Source of the DNA: Lacticaseibacillus nasuensis JCM 17158 | GTDB taxonomy: Bacteria; Bacillota; Bacilli; Lactobacillales; Lactobacillaceae | Length of the DNA: 38,031 nt | Reading direction: 5' to 3' | Assembly (NCBI RefSeq): GCF_001434705.1 | Contig: NZ_AZDJ01000033.1 | Span: 449-38,479, forward strand | Notes under the pieces: model-generated | Databases searched by the model: none | Told to the model about the DNA's origin: nothing | Seen by the model: only the letters and a program-made list of their open reading frames with translations | Program-made: the position numbers and the translations under genes | Shown here: one piece after another, positions 18,800 to 26,201 of the stretch | Layout: every line of letters begins with the position of its first letter | Position numbering within the stretch: the first letter of the stretch is position 1

Positions 18800-19114
18800 A
18801 TGTTCGATCGCGACAGTAACCGGTTTGCGACCTTTGGCATCATTTCTCAGTTGCCAGGGGAAATCATCGACAGCATTTGGCTGATTATCGATCAGAATCT
18901 GCAAGGGGTCATGCCGTTGACCAACCTCCTGCGCTTCGAGTTGTTAAACCGAGACGGCAAGTTGACGGTGCGCTTTGACGCCGAAGACGGCAAGACCCAG
19001 CTGGCCGTCGATTTACCCTTTGCGTATGACCCGGCATACCCCAACGAAATCATGGCCTACGACGACGGTGATAATCAAACCATTTTATTACCAACGGAAG
19101 GGCACCAAGGGTAA
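18800..19114 (+). CDS. DUF960-family protein
   Basis: 104 aa, cytoplasmic. The opening MFDRDSNRFATFGIISQLPGEI followed by IWxLID matches the DUF960 family found in staphylococci and lactobacilli. Function unknown. It follows ybaK by 12 nt with AAGGAGGG before the ATG and ends the operon at a strong terminator. Confidence 0.8.
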   Translation: MFDRDSNRFATFGIISQLPGEIIDSIWLIIDQNLQGVMPLTNLLRFELLNRDGKLTVRFDAEDGKTQLAVDLPFAYDPAYPNEIMAYDDGDNQTILLPTEGHQG

Positions 19115-19150
19115 AAAATATCCGCCAGAAATTTCTGGCGGATTTTTTTG
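19113..19150. terminator. Bidirectional terminator
   Basis: Perfect inverted repeat (19120-19131 with 19132-19143; loop about 6 nt), flanked by A and T tracts. It ends the recJ operon and the convergent minus-strand gene. Confidence 0.9.
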
Positions 19151-19154
19151 TGGC

Positions 19155-19568
19155 TCACATCGCCTGTGGTTGGTGCAGTTGATCAAAGGCGTGGTCAATC
19201 CGAGTGCGCGCTGCGGCTTCTTGCACGCAGCCGACGTCGAAGAGTTGATGATTAACGCCAGTGGGTTCGATGCCCATCAAGGTCACCGACACGGCGTGAC
19301 TCATGTCCTGCAGGCCACCGACCAGCTCGGCGTGGAAATTGCAGAAGCCAGCCGGTGGCGTGACCGCCTCGACTTCGCCGATAAACTTGGTGAAGCGTAG
19401 CACGTTTTTGCTAAAGTAGTCCCGGAGGCGTTCGAGACTCTCGCTGGCGTAACAGTTGCCTTTTTCAATGTTCTTGGCCGTATGCACGTACTCCTTGAAT
19501 ACGGTTTCATAAACGAGTAGACGTTCCAATTGCGCGTTGGCGTATGCGATATAATCGTCAGCTTGCAT
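19155..19568 (-). CDS. Hypothetical protein, 137 aa
   Basis: Not recognised. Start set at 19568 since GGGGGA lies about 7 nt upstream; a second ATG two codons earlier abuts the ribosome site. The protein is soluble and mostly helical (DYIAYANAQLERLLVYETVFKEYVHTAKN), with a loop containing PPAGFCNFHAE and two cysteines that could bind metal. No signal peptide. It is the last clear chromosomal gene but one before the prophage, so it could be core or accessory. Confidence 0.7.
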   Translation of the reverse strand: MQADDYIAYANAQLERLLVYETVFKEYVHTAKNIEKGNCYASESLERLRDYFSKNVLRFTKFIGEVEAVTPPAGFCNFHAELVGGLQDMSHAVSVTLMGIEPTGVNHQLFDVGCVQEAAARTRIDHAFDQLHQPQAM

Positions 19569-19777
19569 CTTCATTCCCCCATTTGTGTAGCGATTCACGA
19601 CTAACTTACTGCATAAGCGTAACACCGGATATACTTATTATCAATATAATTCTTAGCGAATAATTAAAAAGCTGTCGTTATTAAATCTGGCAGCGGTGCG
19701 CCGCGGGGGACGTGGCGTAATATCTGTTGTCAAGTCAGGGGACTTGATGGCGTTTATTAGGCCAACTGGGAGTGCTC
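19569..19777. other. Gene-free stretch with a partial inverted repeat
   Basis: AT-rich on the left (possible minus-strand promoter material near 19620-19670). It contains the inverted repeat tcaagtc/gacttga near 19730-19748 without a T run. No coding or RNA gene seen. Confidence 0.4.
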
Positions 19778-19939
19778 CTACATCGCTGGGACCAGAAAGA
19801 ACAAGAGCCACAGCAAGAACCCAACAATGGATAAGAAGAGGGCAAGCGCAGCCCAAATCAGATAACGATTGTGGCGAGTTTCGCCCAGCATAATCAATAT
19901 GCTGGCGATCAGCGTGATAATGAGCAAGTATTTAGCCAT
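19778..19939 (-). CDS. Small membrane protein, 53 aa
   Basis: Two hydrophobic helices (about 4-18 and 27-50) separated by a short GETRHNRY loop. The ATG follows GGAGGAAAGTATC, a strong ribosome site, which is the main support for a real gene. No family recognised. It lies between the last chromosomal gene and the integrase terminator, so it may be host or the outermost prophage gene. Confidence 0.65.
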   Translation of the reverse strand: MAKYLLIITLIASILIMLGETRHNRYLIWAALALFLSIVGFLLWLLFFLVPAM

Positions 19940-20064
19940 GATACTTTCCTCCAGTGGCCGTGGTTTAACTCAGAATATCATAGCCAAGAGGCGGCTCCTG
20001 CTGGGCGCAAGCTCCTTGCGGAAAATTTAACTTCTAGGTGGGCCGCTAGACCAGTATCGCAAAT

Positions 20065-20094
20065 AAAAAAGCCGCAACCTGAAAGGGTTGCGGC
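20065..20094 (-). terminator. Terminator of the integrase gene
   Basis: 9-bp perfect stem gccgcaacc/ggttgcggc, 6-nt loop and a T run in minus-strand sense. The left phage-host junction probably lies within 19940-20176; no att repeat can be defined because the right end is outside the window. Confidence 0.85.
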
Positions 20095-20176
20095 ACGCTG
20101 GAAACGCCAGTTTAGATAAGGAGAGTACAGCCATAAGGTATGTTGAAACACCGGCGATTTTGGCATTTTAGTGCAC

Positions 20177-21346
20177 TCATTTTGCACATATATCGTTTAA
20201 TGCGCTTATAGCGTGCATAGATTGTGCCTTTTCGAAGTCACTAAGTAGGTGCTGGTATACCCGTAAAGTGATCGTGACATCGGAGTGTCCAAGCCTTCTG
20301 GAAATGTATGCGATGTCCACACCTTTTGACAGCAGATAGCTGACATGGGTGTGGCGGAGTCCGTGGAATGTGATTGGCGATGAGATGCCCAGTTCAGTTT
20401 CAATTTTACTTAGGTCACGGTTGAGGGCCGAGTCTCCCGGAACTTGATGTTTGTTGTTGCGAAAGACTAAGTTGAGATTATCACGGTAACCCGTCTTCAT
20501 ATTTGCAGCAGTCTGTTCGGCACGCAGCCGTTTGAGAAGATTGATCAGCATCTGAGGCACGTCGATTGTCCGGACACCAGCCGGAGTCTTGGTTGGCTTA
20601 AATCCGGTAGCATAGACGTAGTCCCACGATTTATCAATACGGATTGTATTCTCGTCGAAATTTATGTCGGGCCATTGCAAGGCGATTACTTCAGATGCGC
20701 GGCATCCCGTCAGAATGGCCGTGACAATGATGTAATTGTATATCATGGACAATGACGCATGTTCAGTGCAAAAAGCGAGCAGGCGCTCAAAATCGGCTGT
20801 TTCGAGATACTTGACCTGAGTCGTGCTCGGCGCATAGCCAGGATTCACCCAGCCCTTGGTGAAGTTGGTGAAGATGATTTGCTCAGCCATTGCATCATCT
20901 GCCATTGCTCTTATATACCCGTTCAGCTTAGAGACGGTTTCCCGAGCTCGAGGTTTTGGGTGTATTTTGTTTTTGGGAGTCACCTTTCCCGCAGCATAGT
21001 CGTTGATGAACATTTGGTACTTCATCCGAGTAATGTCTACCAGCTTGGTATCACCGAACCACTCTTCAAGTGCGGCACGAAATGTGGAATATCGCGATTC
21101 AGTAATCTCTGAATTCTTGCCTTCTTTGTACGCAGCGATCCACCGATCATAAAAGTCGATCAGGGTGACGTTGGCTTTATCGAGCTTTGCGCCATGAGCT
21201 TTACTTTGTTCCAATTCAAGGGCGGCCGCCTCTGCGGCAGCTTTTCTCGGAAACCCGCTTTTGCTAGGCTGATGCCGCCTGCCATGCTCGTCAAGGTAAC
21301 TTACTCGATACCCCCAGGTTTTGCCACTTTTAAAGATTTGTGCCAT
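20177..21346 (-). CDS. int: Phage tyrosine integrase
   Basis: Site-specific recombinase for integration and excision; 389 aa. An arm-type DNA-binding N-terminus (AQIFKSGKTWGYRVSYLDEHG; about 1-55) and a core-binding helical domain (about 60-165) come first. The catalytic domain has Arg216 (TGCRASEV), His328 and Arg331 (FHGLRH), His354 (LGHSD) and the nucleophile Tyr364. All catalytic residues are present, so it should be active. The start follows GGAGGTAAAATC. It is transcribed leftward towards the presumed attL and ends in its own terminator. Confidence 0.97.
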   Translation of the reverse strand: MAQIFKSGKTWGYRVSYLDEHGRRHQPSKSGFPRKAAAEAAALELEQSKAHGAKLDKANVTLIDFYDRWIAAYKEGKNSEITESRYSTFRAALEEWFGDTKLVDITRMKYQMFINDYAAGKVTPKNKIHPKPRARETVSKLNGYIRAMADDAMAEQIIFTNFTKGWVNPGYAPSTTQVKYLETADFERLLAFCTEHASLSMIYNYIIVTAILTGCRASEVIALQWPDINFDENTIRIDKSWDYVYATGFKPTKTPAGVRTIDVPQMLINLLKRLRAEQTAANMKTGYRDNLNLVFRNNKHQVPGDSALNRDLSKIETELGISSPITFHGLRHTHVSYLLSKGVDIAYISRRLGHSDVTITLRVYQHLLSDFEKAQSMHAISALNDICAK

Positions 21347-21415
21347 GATTTTACCTCCGTATTTTGCTATACTGGAGTACGCAAAGAGCGCGCCTCAGTG
21401 TGCGTTTCTGTAGAT

Positions 21416-21459
21416 GCGCCGACCCAGTCTGCCAGGACTGTGTGGGTCGGCGCTTTTTT
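21416..21459 (+). terminator. Strong plus-strand terminator upstream of int, possibly the end of a small RNA
   Basis: 11-bp perfect outer stem (21416-21426 with 21443-21453), an inner agtc/gact pair, then TTTTTT. It works only in the plus direction, where no gene precedes it. A plus-strand transcript ending here would be antisense to the int 5' leader or a free sRNA. A TATACT at 21368 is a candidate -10 without a good -35. Confidence 0.7.
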
Positions 21460-21463
21460 AAGG

Positions 21464-21469
21464 TATAAT
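21464..21469 (+). promoter_or_regulatory. -10 box upstream of the 41-aa gene
   Basis: Perfect TATAAT 39 nt before the 41-codon ORF; the -35 position falls in the preceding terminator and is poor. Confidence 0.4.
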
Positions 21470-21508
21470 GATGAAGGAAATTAAACTAAATTGAAATAAG
21501 GTGATAGA

Positions 21509-21634
21509 ATGTCATTCGTTCACGATTTAATTCACTTAACTCAGGGAGAGCTACTCATAAAATATTGGTACGTGTGGCTTGTACTAATCGTCAGTGTCGT
21601 TATTGGGGACAGGTGGCTTCATCGTAAAAGCTAA
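21509..21634 (+). CDS. Small phage membrane protein, 41 aa
   Basis: Short ORF with AAGGTGAT before the ATG. A soluble N-terminal stretch is followed by one hydrophobic helix (about 19-33) and a basic tail ending RWLHRKS, so N-out/C-in topology is likely. It is plus-strand, unlike most lysogeny genes. Unknown function; single-pass phage micro-proteins in this region are sometimes exclusion or lysis-related, but nothing here proves that. Confidence 0.55.
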   Translation: MSFVHDLIHLTQGELLIKYWYVWLVLIVSVVIGDRWLHRKS

Positions 21635-21666
21635 AAAGCGACTACCTAATATAGGAGATGAAAAAT

Positions 21667-21855
21667 ATGAATTGCAATCATGAATTACGAACCACAGGCG
21701 AGCTAGCAGACTTTTTGCAGACTTTGCCGAGAAACACAAGAATCATTATCTCGGGATCCATTACGGATAAAACACCAACACTAAACGAGAATTTTATTTA
21801 CGATCGAAGTCGGGAGCTGTTAACTTTTTGGGGTGATGTTTTAACGCTTGATTGA
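21667..21855 (+). CDS. Hypothetical phage protein, 62 aa
   Basis: Start set at 21667 because AGGAG lies 9 nt upstream; an ATG at 21658 directly abuts it. Small soluble protein with the pattern TTGELADFLQTLPRNTRIIISGS, resembling short phage proteins of unknown role. It converges on, and overlaps by 15 nt, the 3' end of the minus-strand HEPN-like gene. Confidence 0.6.
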   Translation: MNCNHELRTTGELADFLQTLPRNTRIIISGSITDKTPTLNENFIYDRSRELLTFWGDVLTLD

Positions 21856-22710
21856 TTTCTTTATGATGGTGTCAAGTGGAGGCGTTTGCTGTATTAATTG
21901 TTCGAACGTAACCTTTAACTGACTGTCAAGAACTACCTCAAAATCTGGCTGACCGTTTGCATCTTCAAATTTATGATCCCAGTTGATTGATCCAAGCAGT
22001 CCACGGACTTCGCTCAGGGGTGAAAGATAGTAACACAAATTTCCTATCTTCATTGGATAGGGATGTGGCATTGCTTCAATTTCTTTCTGAGCCGAGACAT
22101 GTTCTGAACGTTTACTCAAATCATAATTGCTACGGGTCATTTGGTAGTATTGAATAACGCTACCTCCATTTTCCATCCACCCATAAAGACAGATCACGCC
22201 GACCTTCCAAACAGTCATTAGCGCCTGCATTGAACGCCCCTCATCGGGTATCACGCTACCATGCATCACTTTATTACGTACGGAAACCAGCCGGTTGAAC
22301 TCTTCAGTAATTGTCTCGAAGCGTTTTGGAAAGCGTTCCGCTGCAACTGTGTAAAAATTTCCCTGACACCGTTCTGAGGACAATAGCGCCCCGAACTTTA
22401 GTGCTTTGTCGACCGCGGTCATATCACGATTTGAATACATCCAGATATTAGCTTGGCTAGCAATCCTAAAAATGTTTTCTAATGCAGAGTATGCGCTTAA
22501 AAATGATTCAAAATAGTTATGAGAAATATGAGCTTGCATGGCATGTTCATATAATGGTGCGAATAATGGCGTGCTCGTAAAAATATCGACATGATGCCAA
22601 CGTTGGCAGGTGGCGCTTAGGTAACTTTTTTCCGTTACTGAAGCCTTAAGTTGAGAGACATAGCCTTCGTTTTGACAGTCGTAGCACGGATATGCGTGGT
22701 ACATTTCCAT
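21841..22710 (-). CDS. HEPN-like protein with R-N-x3-H motif, possible RNase/abortive-infection factor
   Basis: 289 aa from the ATG at 22710, chosen because AGGAGGTGCTATAT precedes it. The N-terminus has CYDC and later Cys/His residues (CQRWHH), a possible metal knuckle. Residues about 60-185 are helical and look like a HEPN four-helix domain: FESFLSAYSALENIFRI as the first long helix and RLVSVRNKVMHGS carrying R145-N-x3-H150, the RNase signature of active HEPN proteins. The C-terminal 100 residues are unassigned. HEPN proteins are common in toxin-antitoxin and phage-exclusion systems. Its place in the lysogeny module next to a restriction system supports a defence role; this is inference. 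A non-catalytic Apea-like protein is the alternative. Confidence 0.6.
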   Translation of the reverse strand: MEMYHAYPCYDCQNEGYVSQLKASVTEKSYLSATCQRWHHVDIFTSTPLFAPLYEHAMQAHISHNYFESFLSAYSALENIFRIASQANIWMYSNRDMTAVDKALKFGALLSSERCQGNFYTVAAERFPKRFETITEEFNRLVSVRNKVMHGSVIPDEGRSMQALMTVWKVGVICLYGWMENGGSVIQYYQMTRSNYDLSKRSEHVSAQKEIEAMPHPYPMKIGNLCYYLSPLSEVRGLLGSINWDHKFEDANGQPDFEVVLDSQLKVTFEQLIQQTPPLDTIIKKSIKR

Positions 22711-22768
22711 ATATAGCACCTCCTGTCCCTCATTGCGGGGGGCTTTTTGTTTTCCCAACGGCTGTGTG

Positions 22769-22990
22769 TTACTTGTCTGCGTGGTGCCAGTGGAATACGA
22801 ACAGCAACGAGGACACCACTAGCATGATGGCGCCGTTGAATAGTTGCTGGTAGAGGTAGATCCCGGGCTGCGCGGACTTGTCAAACCAGATAAGCTCGGA
22901 TATTCCAGACACAACGACGTACAGCGAAATCAAAGCGACTACGAGACAAACCAAACATGCTGCATACATATATAAGTTCTTGATCTTCAT
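22769..22990 (-). CDS. Phage membrane protein, 73 aa
   Basis: Two hydrophobic helices (about 7-32 and 49-68) joined by a loop ELIWFDKSAQPGIYLY; ends in HWHHADK. Good ribosome site (AAAGGAGAATC). It lies 3' of the restriction cassette and 5' of the HEPN-like gene on the same strand. It could be a superinfection-exclusion protein or a membrane partner of the HEPN protein. No family recognised. Confidence 0.65.
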   Translation of the reverse strand: MKIKNLYMYAACLVCLVVALISLYVVVSGISELIWFDKSAQPGIYLYQQLFNGAIMLVVSSLLFVFHWHHADK

Positions 22991-23010
22991 GCTGATTCTC
23001 CTTTCAGATT

Positions 23011-23057
23011 AACGCCCACGGCCCGAGTTGCACGGGCCTGATACTGTGGCGGGTTAG
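23011..23057. repeat. Hairpin element, left copy, next to the restriction cassette
   Basis: Inner stem ggcccg/cgggcc (23020-23025 with 23033-23038) with a 7-nt loop and an imperfect outer stem. About 70 percent identical to the element at 26157-26201, with a compensatory base-pair change (C-G here, A-T there). On the minus strand it is preceded by a short reading end, EIVLA-stop, like the GVVLN-stop of the repressor at the other copy. Confidence 0.65.
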
Positions 23058-23103
23058 GCAAGCACTATCTCAAGGTATGGGGACAGACGTTTTTTTGCGA
23101 AAA

Positions 23104-24126
23104 CTAAATTAGATTGGAGTCGGGTAGTGAACGAATATAGCTATCCATAAACTGCCAATCAGGAACATTTTTGTCGTCGAAAGGCAGCATGATGAGCTGC
23201 TTTTTCAGATGGGAAGCGTTAGCTTTGTTCCCAAATCCAAATTTTGAACTTTGCATAGTTATGGCAGTTGCCAAAAAAAGAAGAGTGTGCCCGGAGAGTC
23301 TAATCCTAGGTCTTAGTACTGATACATCTTGAGTTGCTGTAAACGGGAAGGGCTGATAATAAGCAATGCCAGCACCACCATCACCATTGTTGTTGACAGA
23401 CAATACTTGCCCGCTTTCGATAGATGTCTCTCCTACATGAACAAAACGGCTGAGTCCATTGTTGATTTTTCTTGCAGATATTAGAGGGACATTTCCATGC
23501 GAAAGTTTGTTTTTCGGTCCGGATTTTCCACGTGTTATATCGAAGAGTGATCCAATGGCAATTGGTTTCCAGCACTGTTCTTCAAGTTGGTGACTAATAC
23601 GACGCTTAGCAGCTTTCCGCACGGGAACATTGTAGTTTGATATTTTCTCTGAAATATAATCACTCATAAATTGCCAATCTGGGTGATCTTTATCATATGC
23701 GGGTAGCATTATTTTTTTCGCCCGGAGACGGGACAGCGTAGCGCCGTTGCCGCCCCAATTCAGGTTCATTAGCTGCATCTTGATTAGCGGAATTATGAAG
23801 AGGGCGGTTTTCAGTGTCAGCTCAGGGAAGTCGAGTACTTGAACGTTCTGTCCTGTGTAATAAGGAAATGGCTGGTAAAAAACACTTTGTGTATCAAGTC
23901 CAATTGAAATGGTGTTTTTCGGGTTAAGTGGTGCTAATTGTCTGGAGGTAAACATATTTACGCCGTTGTTCAGCTCTGATCTAGTGACATATGGAAATCG
24001 TTCAGGTGAAGTGTGGCTAAGTTTGTTCTTATCGAGTCCACTCTTAGTTGCATAGAGATTAAATATTTCCGTATTTCCAAGCGAGAATGGAAACCATTGA
24101 ACTTCATTCAGGTTCTTTTTTGTCAA
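23104..24126 (-). CDS. BcgI-type restriction-modification specificity subunit (B/HsdS-like)
   Basis: DNA target recognition subunit, 340 aa. Two similar halves of about 150 residues are visible. Each begins with a WxPF/WKPIxxGxxF segment, contains KNKLSH, xYQPFP and xxGN(G/K)A blocks, and ends in PDWQFMxxYI; this is two target recognition domains for a bipartite site. TTG start at 24126 with GGGGGG 7 nt upstream; the first 23 nt overlap the A-subunit gene, so translation is coupled. Length (340 aa) and partner match the BcgI B subunit. AT-rich relative to flanking genes, indicating recent acquisition. Confidence 0.87.
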   Translation of the reverse strand: MTKKNLNEVQWFPFSLGNTEIFNLYATKSGLDKNKLSHTSPERFPYVTRSELNNGVNMFTSRQLAPLNPKNTISIGLDTQSVFYQPFPYYTGQNVQVLDFPELTLKTALFIIPLIKMQLMNLNWGGNGATLSRLRAKKIMLPAYDKDHPDWQFMSDYISEKISNYNVPVRKAAKRRISHQLEEQCWKPIAIGSLFDITRGKSGPKNKLSHGNVPLISARKINNGLSRFVHVGETSIESGQVLSVNNNGDGGAGIAYYQPFPFTATQDVSVLRPRIRLSGHTLLFLATAITMQSSKFGFGNKANASHLKKQLIMLPFDDKNVPDWQFMDSYIRSLPDSNLI

Positions 24127-26050
24127 ATAAATCCCCCCTTCCGTGGACTGTCATATCGAATTTGAAGGCGAGGTAGTCTTGTATGGTCTTGTTAAAATCT
24201 TCATCTGTAGGAATTGTTTCATTGAAGTAGTAAAAACTATGAAGCCATTCGTCATCTGCAGTTATAGTCGTTTTCAGAGCAAAGTCGTTGCTAAAAGAGA
24301 TTAGATTACCCTTCAGCAGTTGAATTAGTTTATTTCTTTTGGCCTTGGCAGAACCATCAGGGACAAGACCAATATGCTTGTGGACACTATATCCATCGTC
24401 TCTAAAGTCCACGAAGGTAACCAGGTGTTCTGCATTGTGTGGAACTCCAGCAGTAAAAATTGCAATGACAGGATTTACGCCAATGCCGTAGAAGGTGTCA
24501 GGGTTTAATGTGATTACAGCATCTAATGTGTTTTCTTTTAATAGTCGAATCTTGATGTTTTGGTCATACTTGGTCTTGCCAATCATTGTGGACTGTGGGA
24601 CTATGACCGCCAGTTTCCCGTTTTTGTTACACATGGATAGGGCATGATAAATAAAATTCAGCTCGCTTAACTGTTGTGTTTGTTTATTCTTAGCTTGACT
24701 GTATGGTGGATTAAATAGAACTTTGTTGATTTTTTTTGTTTTAAAGTATTCTCCAGAAAAGCTGAACATGTCACCATGAAGCAGATTACTTTTACCATCA
24801 CCACGAAGAATCATATTGGTTGTAGCGACCGTGAACAGCTTTTCTTGTAGTTCTACACCATACAAGTGATTTTGCCTGATTTCGGTCTGCTTTTCCAGAT
24901 TGTCCCCAACGGCATTAAGCATTCGGTGCATCGACGATATTAAAAAGCTGGCAGAGCCGCAGGCCGGGTCTAGCACATAATCATCGGGTTGAACATCAAT
25001 TAACTCAGCCATTAGCGATGTTATGTGCTGAGGCGTCAACACGATGCCAAGAGAATTACCATCACTGCCACCATATTTTACAAATTCACCATAGAAGTTT
25101 CCGAGCACATCATAGTCTGTGTTTCGTTTGAAATGTAAGAGCACTCTTTCCTCTAGGGTGGTGGCAAAGTACTTTAATGGTGTCATTCCCAGAGTTGGGT
25201 TAACACGATTCAACATTACGTTTGTTTTGATAAAACTAAATTTATTTAATAGTATTGATATTTTGTTGTTCCAATCTGAATTAGGTGATTTCGGTCTTAC
25301 ATGGTCAGATTTAAGCTCGACTCCGATAGCGGTGAAAACCTTGTCCCCGTCTCTATTATCCTCGCCGGTTGAACCAGTTAAGTTAGTCAATAGAGTTGGG
25401 TCACCAGATAGGGCAAGAAGTAGGGCAGAAATGACGGTAGCCTTGTTTTCTCCCTCCAAAGAGGCGTAGTTACGGAGGTCCTCATGGAGTTTTGCCACAG
25501 CAACTTGTAGATCATCAATATGTTGCTGCTCAACCGTTTTGCCACCCTGCACCTCAACCCGATAGTACTCATTAATGCGATCTTTGGTGAAATCTGATAA
25601 ATCGACTATTGGGCTTAGCTTTTTTACAGTGGCAATTTTGTTGCCTTTCTCAAGGTGGACATAATATGGTTGAAGTTGTAAATATTGTGCATCACCAGTT
25701 GCGCCAATTGCGAAACATTCACGGTAGATTGATTTTTCAACGATATGTTTCGCATACCAGATTGCTCCATTTTCGGCATATGTTTTGATGTAAGGAAACT
25801 TTAGTACCACCTCATCATTTTCTTCATAAACTGCGCGATCATAGGCAGGCTTATCTTCGATAATAACGGGGTAATTGCCACTCATGAAAAAGAAATCAGG
25901 TTTTCCTACACCGCGCCCGCCTTGTTTACTAGCGTGAGACAAGGCTAGAGAAATATCAGAGTTAAACGATTGCTGTTCGCTATAGTTAGTCGATACGGCC
26001 TCGACTAACTTACGAACTGTTTGATCAGTTGCAGTTGCTTCATTTACCAT
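24104..26050 (-). CDS. BcgI-type (type IIB) fused nuclease-methyltransferase subunit
   Basis: 648 aa. The N-terminal nuclease domain carries PD (51-52) and EDK (65-67), a PD-(D/E)xK site (GKPDFFF...VIIEDK). A helical connector (about 170-310) follows. The N6-adenine methyltransferase core has motif I DPACGSASF (361-369) and motif IV NPPY (447-450). The C-terminus (about 530-648) would contact the specificity subunit. This architecture, its length and a 340-aa partner are those of BcgI, whose A2B complex both methylates its split site and excises it by cutting on both sides. Type I HsdM lacks the nuclease part and no hsdR is present. All visible catalytic motifs are intact. Start ATG with AAGGGTGA upstream and its own promoter. 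Confidence 0.88.
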   Translation of the reverse strand: MVNEATATDQTVRKLVEAVSTNYSEQQSFNSDISLALSHASKQGGRGVGKPDFFFMSGNYPVIIEDKPAYDRAVYEENDEVVLKFPYIKTYAENGAIWYAKHIVEKSIYRECFAIGATGDAQYLQLQPYYVHLEKGNKIATVKKLSPIVDLSDFTKDRINEYYRVEVQGGKTVEQQHIDDLQVAVAKLHEDLRNYASLEGENKATVISALLLALSGDPTLLTNLTGSTGEDNRDGDKVFTAIGVELKSDHVRPKSPNSDWNNKISILLNKFSFIKTNVMLNRVNPTLGMTPLKYFATTLEERVLLHFKRNTDYDVLGNFYGEFVKYGGSDGNSLGIVLTPQHITSLMAELIDVQPDDYVLDPACGSASFLISSMHRMLNAVGDNLEKQTEIRQNHLYGVELQEKLFTVATTNMILRGDGKSNLLHGDMFSFSGEYFKTKKINKVLFNPPYSQAKNKQTQQLSELNFIYHALSMCNKNGKLAVIVPQSTMIGKTKYDQNIKIRLLKENTLDAVITLNPDTFYGIGVNPVIAIFTAGVPHNAEHLVTFVDFRDDGYSVHKHIGLVPDGSAKAKRNKLIQLLKGNLISFSNDFALKTTITADDEWLHSFYYFNETIPTDEDFNKTIQDYLAFKFDMTVHGRGDLFDKKEPE

Positions 26051-26091
26051 TTTGATTCACCCTTACTGTATCAATAATTATTCATATTGGT

Positions 26092-26120
26092 ATTATAGCA
26101 GTAATAAATTAACTCTCCAA
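26092..26120 (-). promoter_or_regulatory. Promoter of the restriction-modification cassette
   Basis: Minus-strand TTGGAG (+ coordinates 26115-26120), 17-nt spacer, TATAAT (26092-26097), about 40 nt upstream of the A-subunit start. It lets the cassette be expressed independently of the repressor promoter. Confidence 0.7.
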
Positions 26121-26156
26121 AAAAGCCAGCTTTTAACGTCATTCATGTTTGGACGT

Positions 26157-26201
26157 AAGCCCACGGCACGTCCTGCCCGTGCCTGCTGCTTGGTGGGTTA
26201 G
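26157..26201. repeat. Hairpin element, right copy, at the repressor 3' end
   Basis: Inner stem ggcacg/cgtgcc (26165-26170 with 26178-26183), 7-nt loop, outer stem cccac/gtggg. Contains the repressor stop codon. Probably acts as a repressor terminator or RNA stabiliser; related to 23011-23057. Confidence 0.65.

Noticed and set aside
19940-20176. Search for an attL core
   Set aside because: Only one phage end is in the window, so no direct repeat can be confirmed.
24104-26050. Reading the large restriction gene as a plain type I HsdM
   Set aside because: The N-terminal PD-ExK region and absence of hsdR favour a BcgI-type fused subunit.
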